64,000 bases of DNA from Batillaria attramentaria (GCA_018292915.2 JACVVK020000335.1:377501-441500), one strand, 5' to 3'; positions 1-12,828 are shown, numbered from the stretch's first letter. Program-made: numbers and translations. Notes: generated by a model not told the origin, from the sequence alone.

Positions 1-730
1 GTGGAATGCAGCCCTGTTCCGCAGTCCCAAACCACACGGACCTCCATAGCATCATCTTACCATCATCCTCATCTCCATCATCATGCATAATAAAAGTTGC
101 CCCAGCTTCCGAGCCCTCAGTGGATTCCACCAATTACCAGAAAGGAACACCACTGGAGTCGGCAAAGAGTTGTGGCAGCAAAAAAAAAAACAAAAAAAAT
201 ACGCGCCATGCGGCAAAAGACCACGGTTGCTGTGCCAAGTGCAAAGTCGATCTCCATGATAAATACTTCCAGCAGGACCATACTCAATGAAACTTTTGAC
301 AGCTTCTGTGGTGCTGAAATCATCTATGACTGTGACAGCTGGAAATAGCAGACACCAAGCAGCATAAAACTAAAGCTTTCCCTCCCTTCATGACATTTTC
401 CCCTTAAAAATATGATTTTGCTGTACAAAATCAAAGATATTTTGTTGTGTTTTGTATGTTTTCATCACAAATATCATAATTATCATGTTTTGTTACAATA
501 AAAGTTCGTGGGTTTCAGCATTTTATGTTCTTGTGTTCACTCTTTGAAACATGGAAAACCCCTACCCTCTCGTGCCCACCGTCCCATTTTTGGGACGGTC
601 ACATTTTATCGTCTAGATGAAAAATTTCAGAGTTTCAATCAAAATTAGACCAACACATGTTAATTGTAGACCATTATGCATAATATCAACTATGTTGCAC
701 TTAGAAAAAAAATTTGGGCATTAATGGGTT
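1..730. repeat. Unassigned left edge with dispersed-repeat fragment
   Basis: No recognised gene. The stretch around 120-190 (beginning GATTCCACCAATTACCAG and ending in an A-run) recurs in diverged form at about 50475-50545, so it is a dispersed repeat. A plus-strand AATAAA lies at 497-502. A short hairpin, ACCGTCCCA/TGGGACGGT, lies at about 579-600. The plus-strand open frame at 6-290 overlaps the repeat and has no family I recognise. Confidence 0.35.
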
Positions 731-734
731 AAAG

Positions 735-1002
735 GTGAAAAAAGTGGCCTTAAAAAAGCTAAAAGGAAAAAAAGGTGATATTGCAGAAAATAACCTGTCC
801 GGACCAGAGTCGCTTCCCTTGGGAGACACGTTCATTTCGTCGTGTTCTCTTGGAGTGAATAAGTACTTTTTTCCTTTAAACTAGTTTAATGCCTCTTTTT
901 CACCTTTAATCATGTTTGTGTGTTGTTATTTCTATGTTTTAACTACGTTCTACGCGTTTTAAGAGTTGTTTTCGGTTGTTTTCGGTAATTAGTAGGACCC
1001 GA
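735..1002 (+). mobile_element. Truncated copy of Mutator-like MITE
   Basis: The sequence from TTAAAGGTGAAAAAAGTGG to TAATTAGTAGGACCC matches, in reverse orientation, the interior and one terminal repeat of the complete element at 10499-10859. The other terminal repeat is missing. Confidence 0.7.
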
Positions 1003-1737
1003 AAAGCAGAGACTTGTGTGTCATATGATTCGATTTGAAACGAAGTCTTGAATATCCGACCACTTTTCATTTGGGCAAAATCTTTGCCAGCGGACAATTA
1101 TTGTTGCGCTTTGATGGCACTGTTTACGTGGTACACTGATCCAACAGGATGTGAGTAAACGGCAAGGGGGTTGCACTCTGACAGGCAAAGGTGTTGCACT
1201 CTACAGGCAAGTATTATTGCACGGTGCAGACGATCACGTACCTGCCTTGTGGTGGAATAAGAGACGATTACAAAAGCATACACACCCGTGCTCTAGGACT
1301 GAATGTAATAATAGATCTGTCCATTCAGACAGAGACATGTTATGTATGTCTCTGATTCAGAAACACGCCTACTTTCACTCTGAAGACAGCCTGCCCTCAC
1401 TTGCGCCACTGAGGATCCCTCTGGGTTCAAAGCTGGTCAAGGATGACATAGAATAATTTGAACAAATTATTATCTAAATAAAATTGTGACAAGACAAACA
1501 CACTTCTTTACTCCTAAAGAACTTGATTTTCATTTCAGACTTCTTCTCAGTGTTGCTGATGGCTGCCTTTGATTTCTTCAGTGGAATACTTCTAGAAAAA
1601 CAGGAATTATTTTCATGTTACATGTACATAACTGTACTTGCATCCAATGAACACTTAAATGTAGTCTTAACACACACACACACACACACACACAGCCTCA
1701 AACTCCGTACTGTGGATTTCAAATGGTGATGAATGGT
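1003..1737. other. Intergenic, no gene recognised
   Basis: Contains a short (CA)n tract at about 1670-1694 and a plus-strand AATAAA at 1477-1482. The AATAAA could end a plus-strand transcript convergent with PDIA6. No open frame here resembles a known protein. Confidence 0.3.
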
Positions 1738-3476
1738 TTTATTGTTCAATGAATACAGAATTACAGGCGGCACCAATATGGTTCACAGATATTCAACTAC
1801 AACTCTTCAAACACAAACAGAACTTCAGAACGTAAAAACAACCATCAAACTCGTTTCCCTCCCAGGTGGAAGTGAACATGTACATGTACAAGCACAGACA
1901 TTCTTTGCTTCTTATTTATACGAACGAATCTTGATGTTGTGGATTTTGGCGCAACTCGATTTTGAGAATAACGCGGTAGAAGTAGGTACACTGTGTCACT
2001 ACGAGCTAAACTCAAAACCAAGTTACCTCAAAATTCCATGATGACATCCATTTGTACCCAATCAATCACGATTTCCCATGATGTCTGTAAGTGTTCGATT
2101 CAGGTCGTTACAGTACACCCAAAACCCAGATGATCAAAAGCAGTCAAGTGCACATGTACTCCAAGCAGTCATTCGCACAATCATTCAGTCCTTTCTTTCA
2201 ACCAACTCTCACTCAATGTTATCATACAAATGCACCAATACACCTGTATACGTAGCATTCACTTCAAGAAAACAGATCCTGAAGAAAAAGGTAAAAAGAA
2301 ACGAAAGATGCCTTTCAACGAATGAAATGCATAAGAGGCACTGCTGAAACTGTTTTCTAATTACACGTACATGTAATACAGTGATTTTCGTCTTCAGTGA
2401 AAGTGGGAGGGTGGGGGCAGAGAGATACAACTGACTGGTCCCAATGTCGCTATACATTTTCTCCTCATGGAGGACAGTCCTGCACTACACAGATTGTCAT
2501 TAAACATCTGCCAGGGAAAAAGGGCTAAGCGCCTGCGAAATTCATGACGCTTGAGCTCTTTCAGTTTTACCAGATAACGTTCGATACCATACAGATCACT
2601 GTCTGAAACTGTGACAACCACAATTTTACAAAACTTTAACTATTACCCTCGACAAAAACAAACTATCATAAACTGAAACAGTACCCTGCACACTTAAAAA
2701 CTGCGGTGGAAACCAGCAAAATGTTCTTTTGGCGAATTGTAAGATTTGCTATTGCAGCTCCAACTTCAACTGGGAAATGGGTCTAAGTGTTTATAAAATC
2801 CTCAATACTTAGACCTTTTTACTAAATGGTGGTAGAGCAGTGAGTAGACTGAATTAATTTAAAACAAAATTGCGTGATATGACTGCTTCGAAGTGATTGT
2901 GTGAGATACTGACCATACAGTTACAAAACCCAAACAAGGTTAAAATACCCACCAGCAAACTTTCAAAAACACACACTGTGTGAAATGAGTAACAAAATAT
3001 AGAATCATACAGTTACACGCACAAACAAATGAATGCTGCTTAAAAATTTCAGATTAACCGACCCTTCAGCTACATGTACCTCTCACAATTGCCTCTCTCT
3101 TTTCCCCCTGATTTTTTCCTTTTTGCTGCCTCAACTTTTCACTGACTCGAGTAACGTTCCTTTCACACGTTCGTATCCTGATGTCTTGTCACAATTCAAC
3201 TAACCCAAACTGACAACGCTCAAGTTCAATGCCGTAAGTCAACAGATTCAACACAGCATTCCCATCCATCTGCGTCCACTACCTCCCTAGCACAAGAAAC
3301 AATAAAAGACCTTTTGTTTTCTCAAGGACAGAAGAAAAGCTGAAATGCCGCAAAAGCAAACAAAAGTAAAAGGCAGAGAGGGAGAGTGAGAAGGTGAGAG
3401 GGAGAAGGTGAGAGAGAGAGAGAAAAGGGCAGAAGGTATCTTTACAGCAATGTAAGTTCTAGGTGTGAGTATTGTA
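1738..3476 (-). other. Possible PDIA6 3' untranslated region
   Basis: This is non-coding sequence just downstream of the PDIA6 stop codon. The first convincing minus-strand AATAAA is the reverse complement of 1738-1743, which would give a 3' UTR of about 1.7 kb. There is no transcript evidence, so the end point is a guess. Confidence 0.3.
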
Positions 3477-6400
3477 TCACAATTCGATCTTCTTGTCTGA
3501 GTCAAGGTCATCCAGCTCCACATCATCTAGGTCAATGTCCTCTTCCACTGGCAACTGTGAAGGACAAAAATGGAACGATACCATGACGACACAGTCACAC
3601 AACTTTTTTTCAGCCAGAAAGTGCTCTCTCTTTCTATCAGTATCACTAGAACCTTCAGGCTAGGAGCCCTCGGTTTGACTCCGTACTTGAAAGTCAGTTG
3701 TCTGACCAATGAATCAAACCGTTGAGAACAAAAATAAACTGAATACCAAAACTTTGCCTTGGAAATTTCATCGTCTTTCACAAAACGTGCCGTTCCACAC
3801 ACAATCCTGATGCCTGCCTTTACAATTATCTTCAGGTAACAAAATTTTAGTATACATAATATCTTGGTTGTTTCTCTATACAAAGCCATAGCTATGTTAT
3901 TATGTTGCTCTATTTTCTCTATGTTACACTGTCCAAACTACAGCATGTGCACATAATTCCCCTTGGTGTACGTACCTCGGCGTCTTTCCCATCCCATGGT
4001 TCCACAGTATTTATTGATGGCAGAGCGGCATTCCTCAGTGGAGATGTGGATCCCTTTCCGTAGGACAGGTCCCTGCAAAGACACATTATCAACACTGTAG
4101 TATGGGTGTATTATTTAAATCAAATATGACTTTTCTTAGGGAGCTACTGGTGTACAACCTCAAATGAGTTTGAATCCTGGCTGGGGCCATTGTTGATATC
4201 ACCCATATGTGGTGGAAAAGGACTTAAAACTTCCAAACACCCACTCATCTCCATCCGCATAACCCCAAACTTGCTTGGTAGGAATTGAATTTACCAGGTC
4301 CTACAGAAGGGTGTATTCCACAATAAATAAATTTTGACGCTACGCCACGAAATGAGTCGGAAGTTACATGCAGCTGAATAGTGCAACACCCGATTTTCCG
4401 ACCGAGGTGGCCATTTTGTTTCATGGGGTACGTCATTTCAACAGATCATAACTTCAAAAATAATTATCCGATTTTAATCTGGTTTTCACCATTGGATTCA
4501 GCATTAAAAAACCTGTAAGATCATATCAAAACCTCAAAAACTTCAAAAAGTGACTTCAGACTCAAATCGTGGGGGGGGCGTCACAATTATCATGGAATAA
4601 TTATATGAAATGTGAAATCAACTGAACACAAGTAAATAACATGTTATTAGTGCACAAGAGCCTCCAGAACATTACCAATCTTCAAACCAACTGACAAATT
4701 AGCACTTGACACATACCTTAGAAATTCGTTGATGCCCTTTTCGCTGAACTGCCCTCGCAGCAAGGAATACTTCATTTTTCGAGAGTTGACAGCAGCCAGA
4801 GCCTGCACACAATCACATACACAAAGGATCAACGCTTGCCTTAAAATTCACATAAACTGCTCTCTCTCTCTTCTGATCTCAGAACTAAGGTTAAAAGTAC
4901 AGAAGATGAATTACTAACACCAGCAAGCAGGGCTGAGATTTAGCAAGCCCGACTAAGGAGCCAGTCGGGCTCCCAACCAGGGAAGTTGAGGGAGCCCGAC
5001 AATTTTTCAAGGAGCCCGACTCTTTGATGAGAAATTTTGCTGTATCTGCGCTATTTTTAGATCAGTCTGCGCGATGGTGAAATGAGAGCTCTGGACACTG
5101 AGGCGGTCAGCGGGTTCAGCGACGGCGTACGTGTGTATTGCAGCGTATTACCAGTCCAGTGCAGGTGTGTCAGTAAGCGGAATCTACCGATCGGGTCGGG
5201 AAATATCAAGGTGCCAGCCGGGCGATTGAAACTGTGAGCTGAGGGAGCCTGATGTGATTTTTAGGCGCCTCGGGCACCCGGGCGCCCGCTAAAGCTCAGC
5301 CCTGAGTAAGGTTTCACCACAAAATTCTGAGCTACAAGACCAGTGCCAGTTGAGACATGACACTGCTGTTGCTGTTGTTTTTTGTTTGTTTTTCTGATAA
5401 TAATTATCACATAGCAGCAAGTAACATTTTCAACGACAGTGTAACAGACATGCAGAGTCAGTCTTCTGTCTTCCGTTTGTTTGGGGGGGGGGGGGGGGGG
5501 GGGTTGGAGGAGAATTTTAAAAACAAAACCAAGTACAAAAGATTACTTACAGGATAGCCAAAACCACCGATTTCCAGAGCTTCTTCCATCGCTGGCTGTG
5601 CTCCAGCCTCAGCCCAAAGCCACCTACACACAGTGGCAGACAGTTTTAAAACAGGAAACACAAATAGTACTATGAGACTAAAACACCTACCAGCAACAAA
5701 CCAAACCCCATTCACACAACAAAACAACAGTCACATATCGCAAACATTTCCCTTTATTAGGGATGACTAATGATTTGCAATCGCTCATCAGACAAAGAAG
5801 ATACATTTGAAAATATGCCTGGTCCACACACAAAAGGTTTACGATACTCACCCCCACATGTTCTTCTTGAACTTTTCGCCCAGTCGTCGTAGAATGTCCA
5901 GATACTGGTTGCGGCACTCGGACTGGCAGTCGTATATCTGAGGCAATACCGACACGATGCACAGCTGATGGCCCTCGCAGTTGTCCTTCAACACCGCATC
6001 ACTTGTCACCTGCAGAACAATCACGTGCACATTTATCACAAATGCATCTCAGGTAGAGATCAAAGCAATACTGTCAAGTTCACTGCGGTTAAACATGAGA
6101 CTCGCAAAGTAGTGGGCAATACAAGCAGAGGTCACGAAGGACCGACGACGCATCCGAGATCATTCACCGATAACAGATAATGTTGCAAAACACTTACAAT
6201 CAAACAAACCAGACACAAGGAGATAGAAAACTATTCACACAGACTTTCTCTGTGAGTTATCTCAGCCTTGTCCTATCTCACGAAAATCAGGTGGGTCCTT
6301 TTCATCGTCCATGGTACTGACATTGGTCCTGTGTTTATCCCTGTGATGTTGGCACAATTTTACTCATACGGAGTACACGTACAAGATTGCCCACACTGAC

Positions 6401-9400
6401 GAACGTACATGTGGCACTGGATCCCAGACCCCAGAACACACCCTTCAGTACTTCCTGCCCATGATGCTCTACGACATAAAGCCTGGCCTGAGGGCACAGA
6501 GCTACAGGTGTAGCTTTGGGTTAGCCATCATGACTTGAACCCGGCTGCAGATCTGACGCAACCAGTCAAAATGACCGCAGAAGAAGAATTTGGAGTACAT
6601 GGAGTCCAAACACTCTACTTTTTTTTTTTTCTTTTGTTTTTTAAATGCGACTCCTGTAGTGCTTTCAACTTTGACACTTAAGCAATTCCCCAGACATCTC
6701 AGTGCATTTCCGGTCACACTGCTTCGTGTTCTCACCTCAACGACTTCTGGTGGTGGGACATTGGCCGCGGCCTTGTCCAGGGCCCACTGCACAATATCTG
6801 AGGCTGTGCGGCCACCCTCATAGTCCTCGGCCTCTCCGTCTTTCTTGCCGGCTGGGAAAACCTTGATTGTTGGGAACCCACGGATCTGCAAAAACAACAT
6901 GAACATTTCAGTGAGGAAGGGTGAATATGACTTCCACATACATCACAGAATGGATACAGGCCTATTCAAGCTAGTCGCCCATCAGATGGGTGTGAGTGGC
7001 CAAAAGTGAACGTATATTTGCACATTGGAAATTGCAACAATTGTGTTTGATTTCTAATTCACATTTTAAATTTTCTTGTTTAGCCCCCATCGATAAACAC
7101 TGTGAATATATAATTTTGCTTTGTTTTGGGTAGTTTTTATTTTTAGGGCATCAAATTTACAAACTTTTACAAAACCAAGTAAATTTTTACAGACTTCTAA
7201 GACCTTGCAAAGGGTCCCTCATTTTTTTTCCAAACTTTTCCAAACCTTTCATAACCGTACGCACCCTGTCTTGAGAAAGGCATCCTGAAAATATCACATC
7301 TTCCACTCCAAGATAAAACCAACACACAAATTCCAAAATCAGAGCCTTACCCCATAGCGGTTGGCCATCACGGTGTGCACGGTAGCATCGAGGGCGCACA
7401 GTTTGACCTTGCCCTTGAGCTCGCTGGCAGCCTGGGCCCAGTGTGGGGCCAGATTCTTGCAGTGACCACACCACGGAGCGTAAAACTCCACCATCACCAT
7501 CCCATCATGCTCCAGCACTTCCTCCTCGAAGTTGCTGTCTGTCACTTCCACTACAGCCTTGGAGTCACCCTGCCAAAAAAATCCGCAAGACCATTAATAA
7601 AATCAACAACACTGCGAACACTTCTAACAAATACTGGACACAAAATGCCTTCTTTTTTTATTTCGTATTCGAGGACAGATCAGTAGATGATTGTCTTCTT
7701 GTTTTTTAACAGTTTTGTTTATGTTCAGTATGGGAAAAAATTCACATCATTTTCACATGGTACTTGTCATTTGTCATCTTGAAATCCTCATGGATGTAAC
7801 CTGTTGTATGATTTTTATGAACGGAATTCTGACAGGAGTAAGCTTGTTCACTTGCCCTTTCATTTCTATATACCATACTCAAAACAAATTGATTTACAGT
7901 GTAAAGTATATGCAAAAGCTAAATTAACTTTTTCCGAACGAACGGCCGCATATGCGGCCCTAGAGCACACATACGAACACCTGCATATATGCAGATCATG
8001 AATTGGGGGTGGGGGGGACCAGAGGGTCTGGGTATTTTGCATCTCACACCTGCTGTGTACTGCAGCCGCCTGCGTACACATTTCTGCCAGTATGAGTATC
8101 ATACCAACTTTGGTCTTTTGCACCAGAGGGTCTGGGCATTTTGCATCTCACGCCTGCTGTGTACTGCAGCCCTACAGCACACATCAGTTTCAGACGAACA
8201 GCTGCATATATGCAGATCGTGATTCTTGGGGGACAATATGACTAACAACAAAGATAAATAGTTTGGAAGTTGAAATTTCAGCGATAGCTGCATAAATATG
8301 TGTTAGTAAACTACCCTGAAAATTTCAAATCTGTACCTTTGGGTTTTTGTTGTTGTTGTTTGTTTTTGTTGTTGTTTTTCCTGAACCTCACAAATCGGCC
8401 CGCCTACACGGGATGGCTGAGGAAAAATTGGCCCATCTTGAATGAGTTAAGTGCAATGGATTTGTTAAGCGCTAAGACACTTTTTCAAAATGACAGTAGA
8501 ACGCAACCCACCGATCCTCCGCTGCCCCCACTGCTCCGGCTTCCACCACCCCCACCACTCTTCTTTCCTGACAGCCGAGCGTTGACAGCACTCTTTGCCT
8601 GTGACAGAGCGTAGTCTACAATGGCGTTCGCAGTGCGCTGACCTGCACAAGATGGCAAAACAGCTTGTGTCACACACACACTCCAATACAAACTGTTTAA
8701 CCATGTGTCTGCTGGGAAGGATAAAAATGGTAGTAGGCACTTTTACAGTGAATAAAATTAAAAGTGGTGATCACTTCGTGATCTGTTCAGTGGTTTGATG
8801 CATAGTGCTGGCTGGGGAATTAGTGAAAGGAATAAAAAGACTGAAGCCTAGACGTGGGTGCAGAGGTAACGCCCTGCTGGGGTGGGTGTTTGGGGGTTTA
8901 ACGTCCTTTTCCACCACACACGGGTGATACAACGGGGCCAATGCCATAGTTAAGAATTTATTTTTTTTTTTTTTTTAAAGCATTTTTCAAAAGGATTAGT
9001 AGTCTCTTCTGCAGCCACAAGTAAACCTGCCTTGGTACTGTCATGCAAGTTAGACTGTGCCAAATGGCATTATGTTTTTCTTATACACGACTGTATGCAG
9101 TCTTTTTTCCCATTCTGTTTCACGGCTGAAACTTAGATTTCTCCCCCCCAAAAAGAATAGGAAATTTGGCTGAAAATTCCCCAGCCTGATAGTATTTTCA
9201 TATATATATCTGTCAGTTTTTTCTTCTGTCTACAGACAGAAATAACAAATGTACACCATATTGTTTAGTAGTTGTTGGTTTTGTTTGGTTTTTTTTTGTT
9301 TAGTTTTTCCCCACCTTTTGTAATGTACAGACAGTACTCACCCTGGTAGTCAAGCGGCTTAAACTTGTCATCACCAAAGAACTTGATGGTAGGGAAACCA

Positions 9401-11072
9401 CGCACACCGTACTGTGAGCCGAGCCCACCATGTTCATCTGCATTTACTGCTGCTACTTTCACCACACCCTTCAAGTGTAACAAACAGAAAACAAATTATA
9501 CACAAATACAGTTACTACATAATTCAAGAATATATTCACCGATTTAGAATTGTTGTCATGGTGCTGTAGTCATGACGCCAAATGACGTGAGGGTGTGCGA
9601 GAGAATGGCGGATGAGTGAGCGAGTGCATGTGTGTGCGTGTCTTCTTCAACGGAGTAAACTTCAAGCATCCCGGTACGAACTCTTCAGTCTGGTAATTGC
9701 ATGCTATCGTTCGTGTTTGTTTCCTGCATGGTGTGAGTGCATGAGTATGCGTGGATGGTTGATTGATTGCATGGGTTGCTTTGCACCGCCCCAACGGCCA
9801 TACACTACATCCTGACAGTAGCGACACATGGTAACCTTGTCGTAGTACATGTAGTGCGAAACGACAACATTTGGTGTTGCCCGGGGACGACTACAGCGAT
9901 TGTCAAATGCGCTCGCCTTCGCTGCCAAATTTACCGTCGGGCGAGTGAAAGCTCCGGTAGCGGTAGCCCGAATGGCGAGCAGAAATTATGAGATGAATCA
10001 GAACCTAGCAGCCACTCCGGCTTCCAGAATTTTTTTCGGGCTACCAGTTCTGTTCAGGGCGGTAGCCCGAATGGCTACCATGGTCCTGACATATTTGACG
10101 ATCGCTGGACTACAGAATGCAGGCTGCACAAAAACTTTATGCTATAACAAGCTGGTTTTCAATGATTGGTAGTTTTTCGTGTCTGCAGCTGGTGACAAAG
10201 AATTTTATATCCTGAAGTTCAAGAAGGTGCACATGTAAGCTCCTGTCACCTCCTGAGGAGAGAGACCTGTTTAGGGGGGGGGGGGAAAAATGTGTACTAG
10301 TAAACCCTGCAACAGAGTTCCAATGCAGCTGACAAGCATGTCAATGAATGGTGGAATTTTACCTTGAGTGCAGATGCGGCTTTTTTCCACTCTGGTGCCA
10401 GCGCTTGACAGTGACCACACCTGAAACACATCAAAAACAAAACTCAAATGAGTTTCATCAATCAAACAAATTTTTCTTTTCATAAAGTGTATACCAGAGG
10501 GTCCTACTAATTACCGAAAACAACTCTTAATACGCGTAGAACGCAGTTAAAACATAGAAATAACAACACACAAACATGATTAAAGGTGAAAAAAGAGGCA
10601 TTAAACTAGTTTAAAGGAAAAAAGTACTTATTCACTCCAAGAGAACAGGACGAAATGAACGTGTCCCCAAGGGAAGCGACTCTGGTCCGGACTGGTTATT
10701 TTCTGCAATATCACCTTTTTTTCCTTTTAGCTTTTTTTAAGGCCACTTTTTTCACCTTTAATCATGTTTGTGTGTTGTAATTTCTATGTTTGAACCGCGT
10801 TCTATCCGTATTAAGAGTTGTTTTCGGTCGTTTCGTTGTTTTCGGTAATTAGTAGGACCGTATACCAGACAGTGTCAGAATACTTGAGAGATGAAAGGAA
10901 TTTTCAAATGGAACACTGATCTCTTACCAAGGTGCATAGAATTCCACAAGCCACAGTTCATCCCCCTGAATAACTTTGTTGTGAAAGTTGGATGGTGTCA
11001 GCTCTACCACATCATCGTTGCCGTACATCGCCAATGCTCCTGCCACCAAGGACAGTAGAACCACAGATTCAC
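3477..11072 (-). CDS. PDIA6: PDIA6 (protein disulfide isomerase A6 / P5), first coding exon not located
   Basis: ER-lumen thiol oxidoreductase that forms and rearranges disulfides in secretory proteins. Coding exons in transcript order are 10928-11072, 10363-10420, 9342-9468, 8512-8642, 7351-7569, 6736-6885, 5852-6009, 5551-5623, 4717-4802, 3976-4072 and 3477-3554. All junctions are GT-AG and keep phase. The first listed exon gives a hydrophobic signal segment ([12 protein letters not shown]) and the start of thioredoxin domain 1. Its CGHC active site falls across the next junction, near residue 51. A Gly/Ser linker (exon 8512-8642) leads to domain 2, with CGHC near residue 190 in exon 7351-7569. 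A catalytically silent b-like domain follows. The acidic tail ends KIEL, a KDEL-type retrieval signal. The total is about 441 codons, which matches the family. The phase requires an upstream exon supplying ATG plus about one base; I could not find it between 11.1 and 14.5 kb. Introns carry several MITEs and SINE pieces. Confidence 0.95.
4138..4248 (+). mobile_element. SINE-A fragment (5'-truncated)
   Basis: A decayed box-B-like stretch (GAGTTTGAATCCTGGCTGG) is followed by the family 3' block ATATCACCCATATGTGGTGG and a CCAAACACCCAC tail. It lies in a PDIA6 intron. Confidence 0.8.
4928..5304. mobile_element. hAT-like MITE, 377 bp
   Basis: The left end CAGGGCTGAGATTTAGC and the right end GCTAAAGCTCAGCCCTG are inverted repeats matching at 16 of 17 positions. 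A CAGGG start is typical of hAT elements. The interior repeats the phrase GGAGCCCGAC and has no coding capacity. Flanks AGCAAG and AGTAAG may be a decayed target duplication. It lies in a PDIA6 intron. Confidence 0.65.
7930..8225 (-). repeat. Two-unit piece of the 102-bp satellite, in a PDIA6 intron
   Basis: Two units of the 15-17.7 kb satellite in reverse orientation (phrases GTCTGGGCATTTTGCATCTC and CTGTGTACTGCAGCC). They are bracketed by the direct repeat CTGCATATATGCAGATC at about 7981 and 8202. A perfect palindrome, GCCGCATATGCGGC, lies near 7945. Confidence 0.7.
8808..9188. mobile_element. MITE with GGCTGGGGAA ends, interrupted by a SINE piece
   Basis: Begins CTGGCTGGGGAAT and ends TTCCCCAGCCTG, forming inverted ends. 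It shares its interior (GACTGAAACCTAGG-like start, CAGCGCCCTGCTGG-like block, GGAAATTTGGCTGAAAATT end) with copies at 48072-48444 and 53908-54243. A minus-strand SINE-A piece sits at about 8879-8941. Confidence 0.65.
8879..8941 (-). mobile_element. SINE-A 3' fragment nested in a MITE
   Basis: Reverse complement of the SINE-A tail block (GTTTAACGTCCTTTTCCACC), inside the element at 8808-9188. Confidence 0.7.
9897..10107. mobile_element. Short TIR element, hAT-like, copy 1
   Basis: The ends CGATTGTCAAATG and ATTTGACGATCGCTG are inverted. The 8-bp sequence GACTACAG lies on both sides (9889-9896 and 10108-10115). The interior carries pairs of GGTAGCCCGAATGG. It matches 63282-63499 in reverse orientation. 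Confidence 0.65.
10499..10859. mobile_element. Mutator-like MITE, 361 bp, with long terminal repeats
   Basis: The terminal inverted repeats are about 90 bp each (GGTCCTACTAATTACCGAAA inward on the left, its complement on the right). The perfect 10-bp direct repeat GTATACCAGA flanks the element (10489-10498, 10860-10869). Long inverted repeats with a 9-10-bp target duplication are the Mutator-superfamily pattern. There is no coding capacity. Confidence 0.8.
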
Positions 11073-11869
11073 CTGCACAGAAAAAAGCACTGACGTTTAG
11101 AATCAGGAAATCTCTGCATGGTGGACACCGATACGAAACAAACAAATTTTAAAAAAGGGAACAAAGCCGTAAATATGAAAAGGTATAAATAAGATCTGAC
11201 GTGCTTTATGAATCTACAAGTGTGGCGAGATCTTCTTATGAATCTTTTTCATTTCAGGATTTTTAAGAAATCTGTACAATCAAAACAAAGCATAATTTAC
11301 AATCACGGTAACAATTTAGCTTTACTTGGCACTAATAAAGAATGTGAATGAGCGCAAGCCTGTCTTTATTTTTTTATCTTTTGCTCCTAATTACTTCTCA
11401 TTTCTTCAGAAATAATCTTTCCTGGGCAAAATTTGCAAAACATAACGCGATTTCGTCAGCACGATTTCTTCTTTCACTTTGTGGACAACGGAGGGTGTGC
11501 ACACATGTTCAGAAACATGCACGATAAACAGAGCAAAATCCCTGCTGAAGCACAACGCAGGAAAAAGAAAACTGCCAAAAGTAACAGATTTAGCAGTGAC
11601 TGACTACTATAACAAACCTTTCATTTTGCTGTTGTGTTGTCGCTCTGCAACCACGAGTTTATGTGTCCACGTACAGGAAAGAACAATCAACCTTATACCG
11701 GTGGCAAGGACTCAGATCGTGGCCATCGCTGATTGGCTGAAATACGGGGTACGTGTTTGCTGCTGAACAATTAGGGGAAACTACTCTACAGTAACGTCAA
11801 AAAAGGCAGCGATGTTATTCCCCCTGGGCGCCTTCTCTCTCTCTCTCTCTCTCTCTCTCTTACCATACT

Positions 11870-11975
11870 TAGTGGGTGGGTGGGCGGGTGATTGGGGGTT
11901 TAACGTCCTTTTCCACCACATACAGGTGATATCAAAGACGGGGGCAACGACGAAAAAGCCAGCACATTCCGGCCT
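11870..11975 (-). mobile_element. SINE-A fragment
   Basis: Minus-strand SINE-A tail and middle (GTTTAACGTCCTTTTCCACC, then GATATCAAAGACGGGG). It abuts a (CT)n tract at about 11827-11861. Confidence 0.8.
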
Positions 11976-12705
11976 ACTTGGATTTAAAAAAAAAACTACA
12001 AACAAAATTAAAAGAAAACCCTGACTTACGCTGGTTGTCATAGTTGTATAAACTGAAATGCCGGACTGATATTTAGTCATCGACTGATGCCGACTCGTAC
12101 ATGTATGTACAAACAAACACGTCCGTGTGTTGTTGTAAAGTTCCGGCTTAACAGTGAACTGAAACAGCTTCGTGAGAACCTTTACACGCGTAAAGTACGT
12201 TTGCATCATTAAAAAAAAAAAAATAAACTTGAAAAGCCGACGGAAGAAAAAGCCTGTCACAGTCGTCATAGATGACTGATGATGATGATGATGACGACGA
12301 TCGGTTGACGCCGGGAAGGATTAAGATATGTAGAATCACTGACTGGGACCTGTCTGACACACGTCACTGACTGACACACACACTGATACTGACAGAGGCC
12401 GGGCACGCAAGCACGACTCAGTCAGTAAATAAAACCAACAAAACTGAACTGACCAACCATCCACAAAAGTGATACAAGGTCAAATATTTGTGCTGGCTTT
12501 TTCGTCGTTGCGGCCCCGTCATTGACTGTGACATGGCCGATAAAATGGATGGTTTAAATTGTTTGTGTGCAAACAACAGCGTGTTGTTTAGGATCTGGAC
12601 GGGTAGCCCTAGGCCGCGTTTGCTTACGCAAATGCGCTCGCGGGCGCTTGCGGAGGACGCTTTTCCTCGTTGGGAAACGGCCAATTAGAAAAAGGCGCTT
12701 TCAAA

Positions 12706-12828
12706 ATGGCGGCTGAATCACGAACACGGTTGTTGGAAAGGCTGAAAAGGAAGAAGAAAACTCTAGTGCTCGCAGCTATCAGTCATCTTTTGAGCGCAGA
12801 AGACGACGTTTTTGAGGAGGAGCAATAA
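12706..12828 (+). CDS. 40-residue ORF with a YY1/TISU-like start, unrecognised
   Basis: ATG-to-TAA frame beginning MAAESRTRLLERLKRKKK and ending in an acidic EDDVFEEEQ. The start context CAAAATGGCGGC closely matches the YY1/TISU motif that drives transcription and initiation at some short 5' UTRs. A second ATGGCGGCG lies on the minus strand at 13116-13108. The surrounding 12.6-13.27 kb is rich in GCG/CGC triplets and could be a decayed DNA transposon. It may be a first exon, a transposon remnant or chance. Confidence 0.3.
   Translation: MAAESRTRLLERLKRKKKTLVLAAISHLLSAEDDVFEEEQ

Noticed and set aside
12022..12052. ATGACAACCAGC|GTAAGT on the minus strand as PDIA6 exon 1
   Set aside because: The donor is good but the phase is 0. 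The next exon (10928-11072) needs one base from exon 1, and joining them shifts the signal peptide out of frame.
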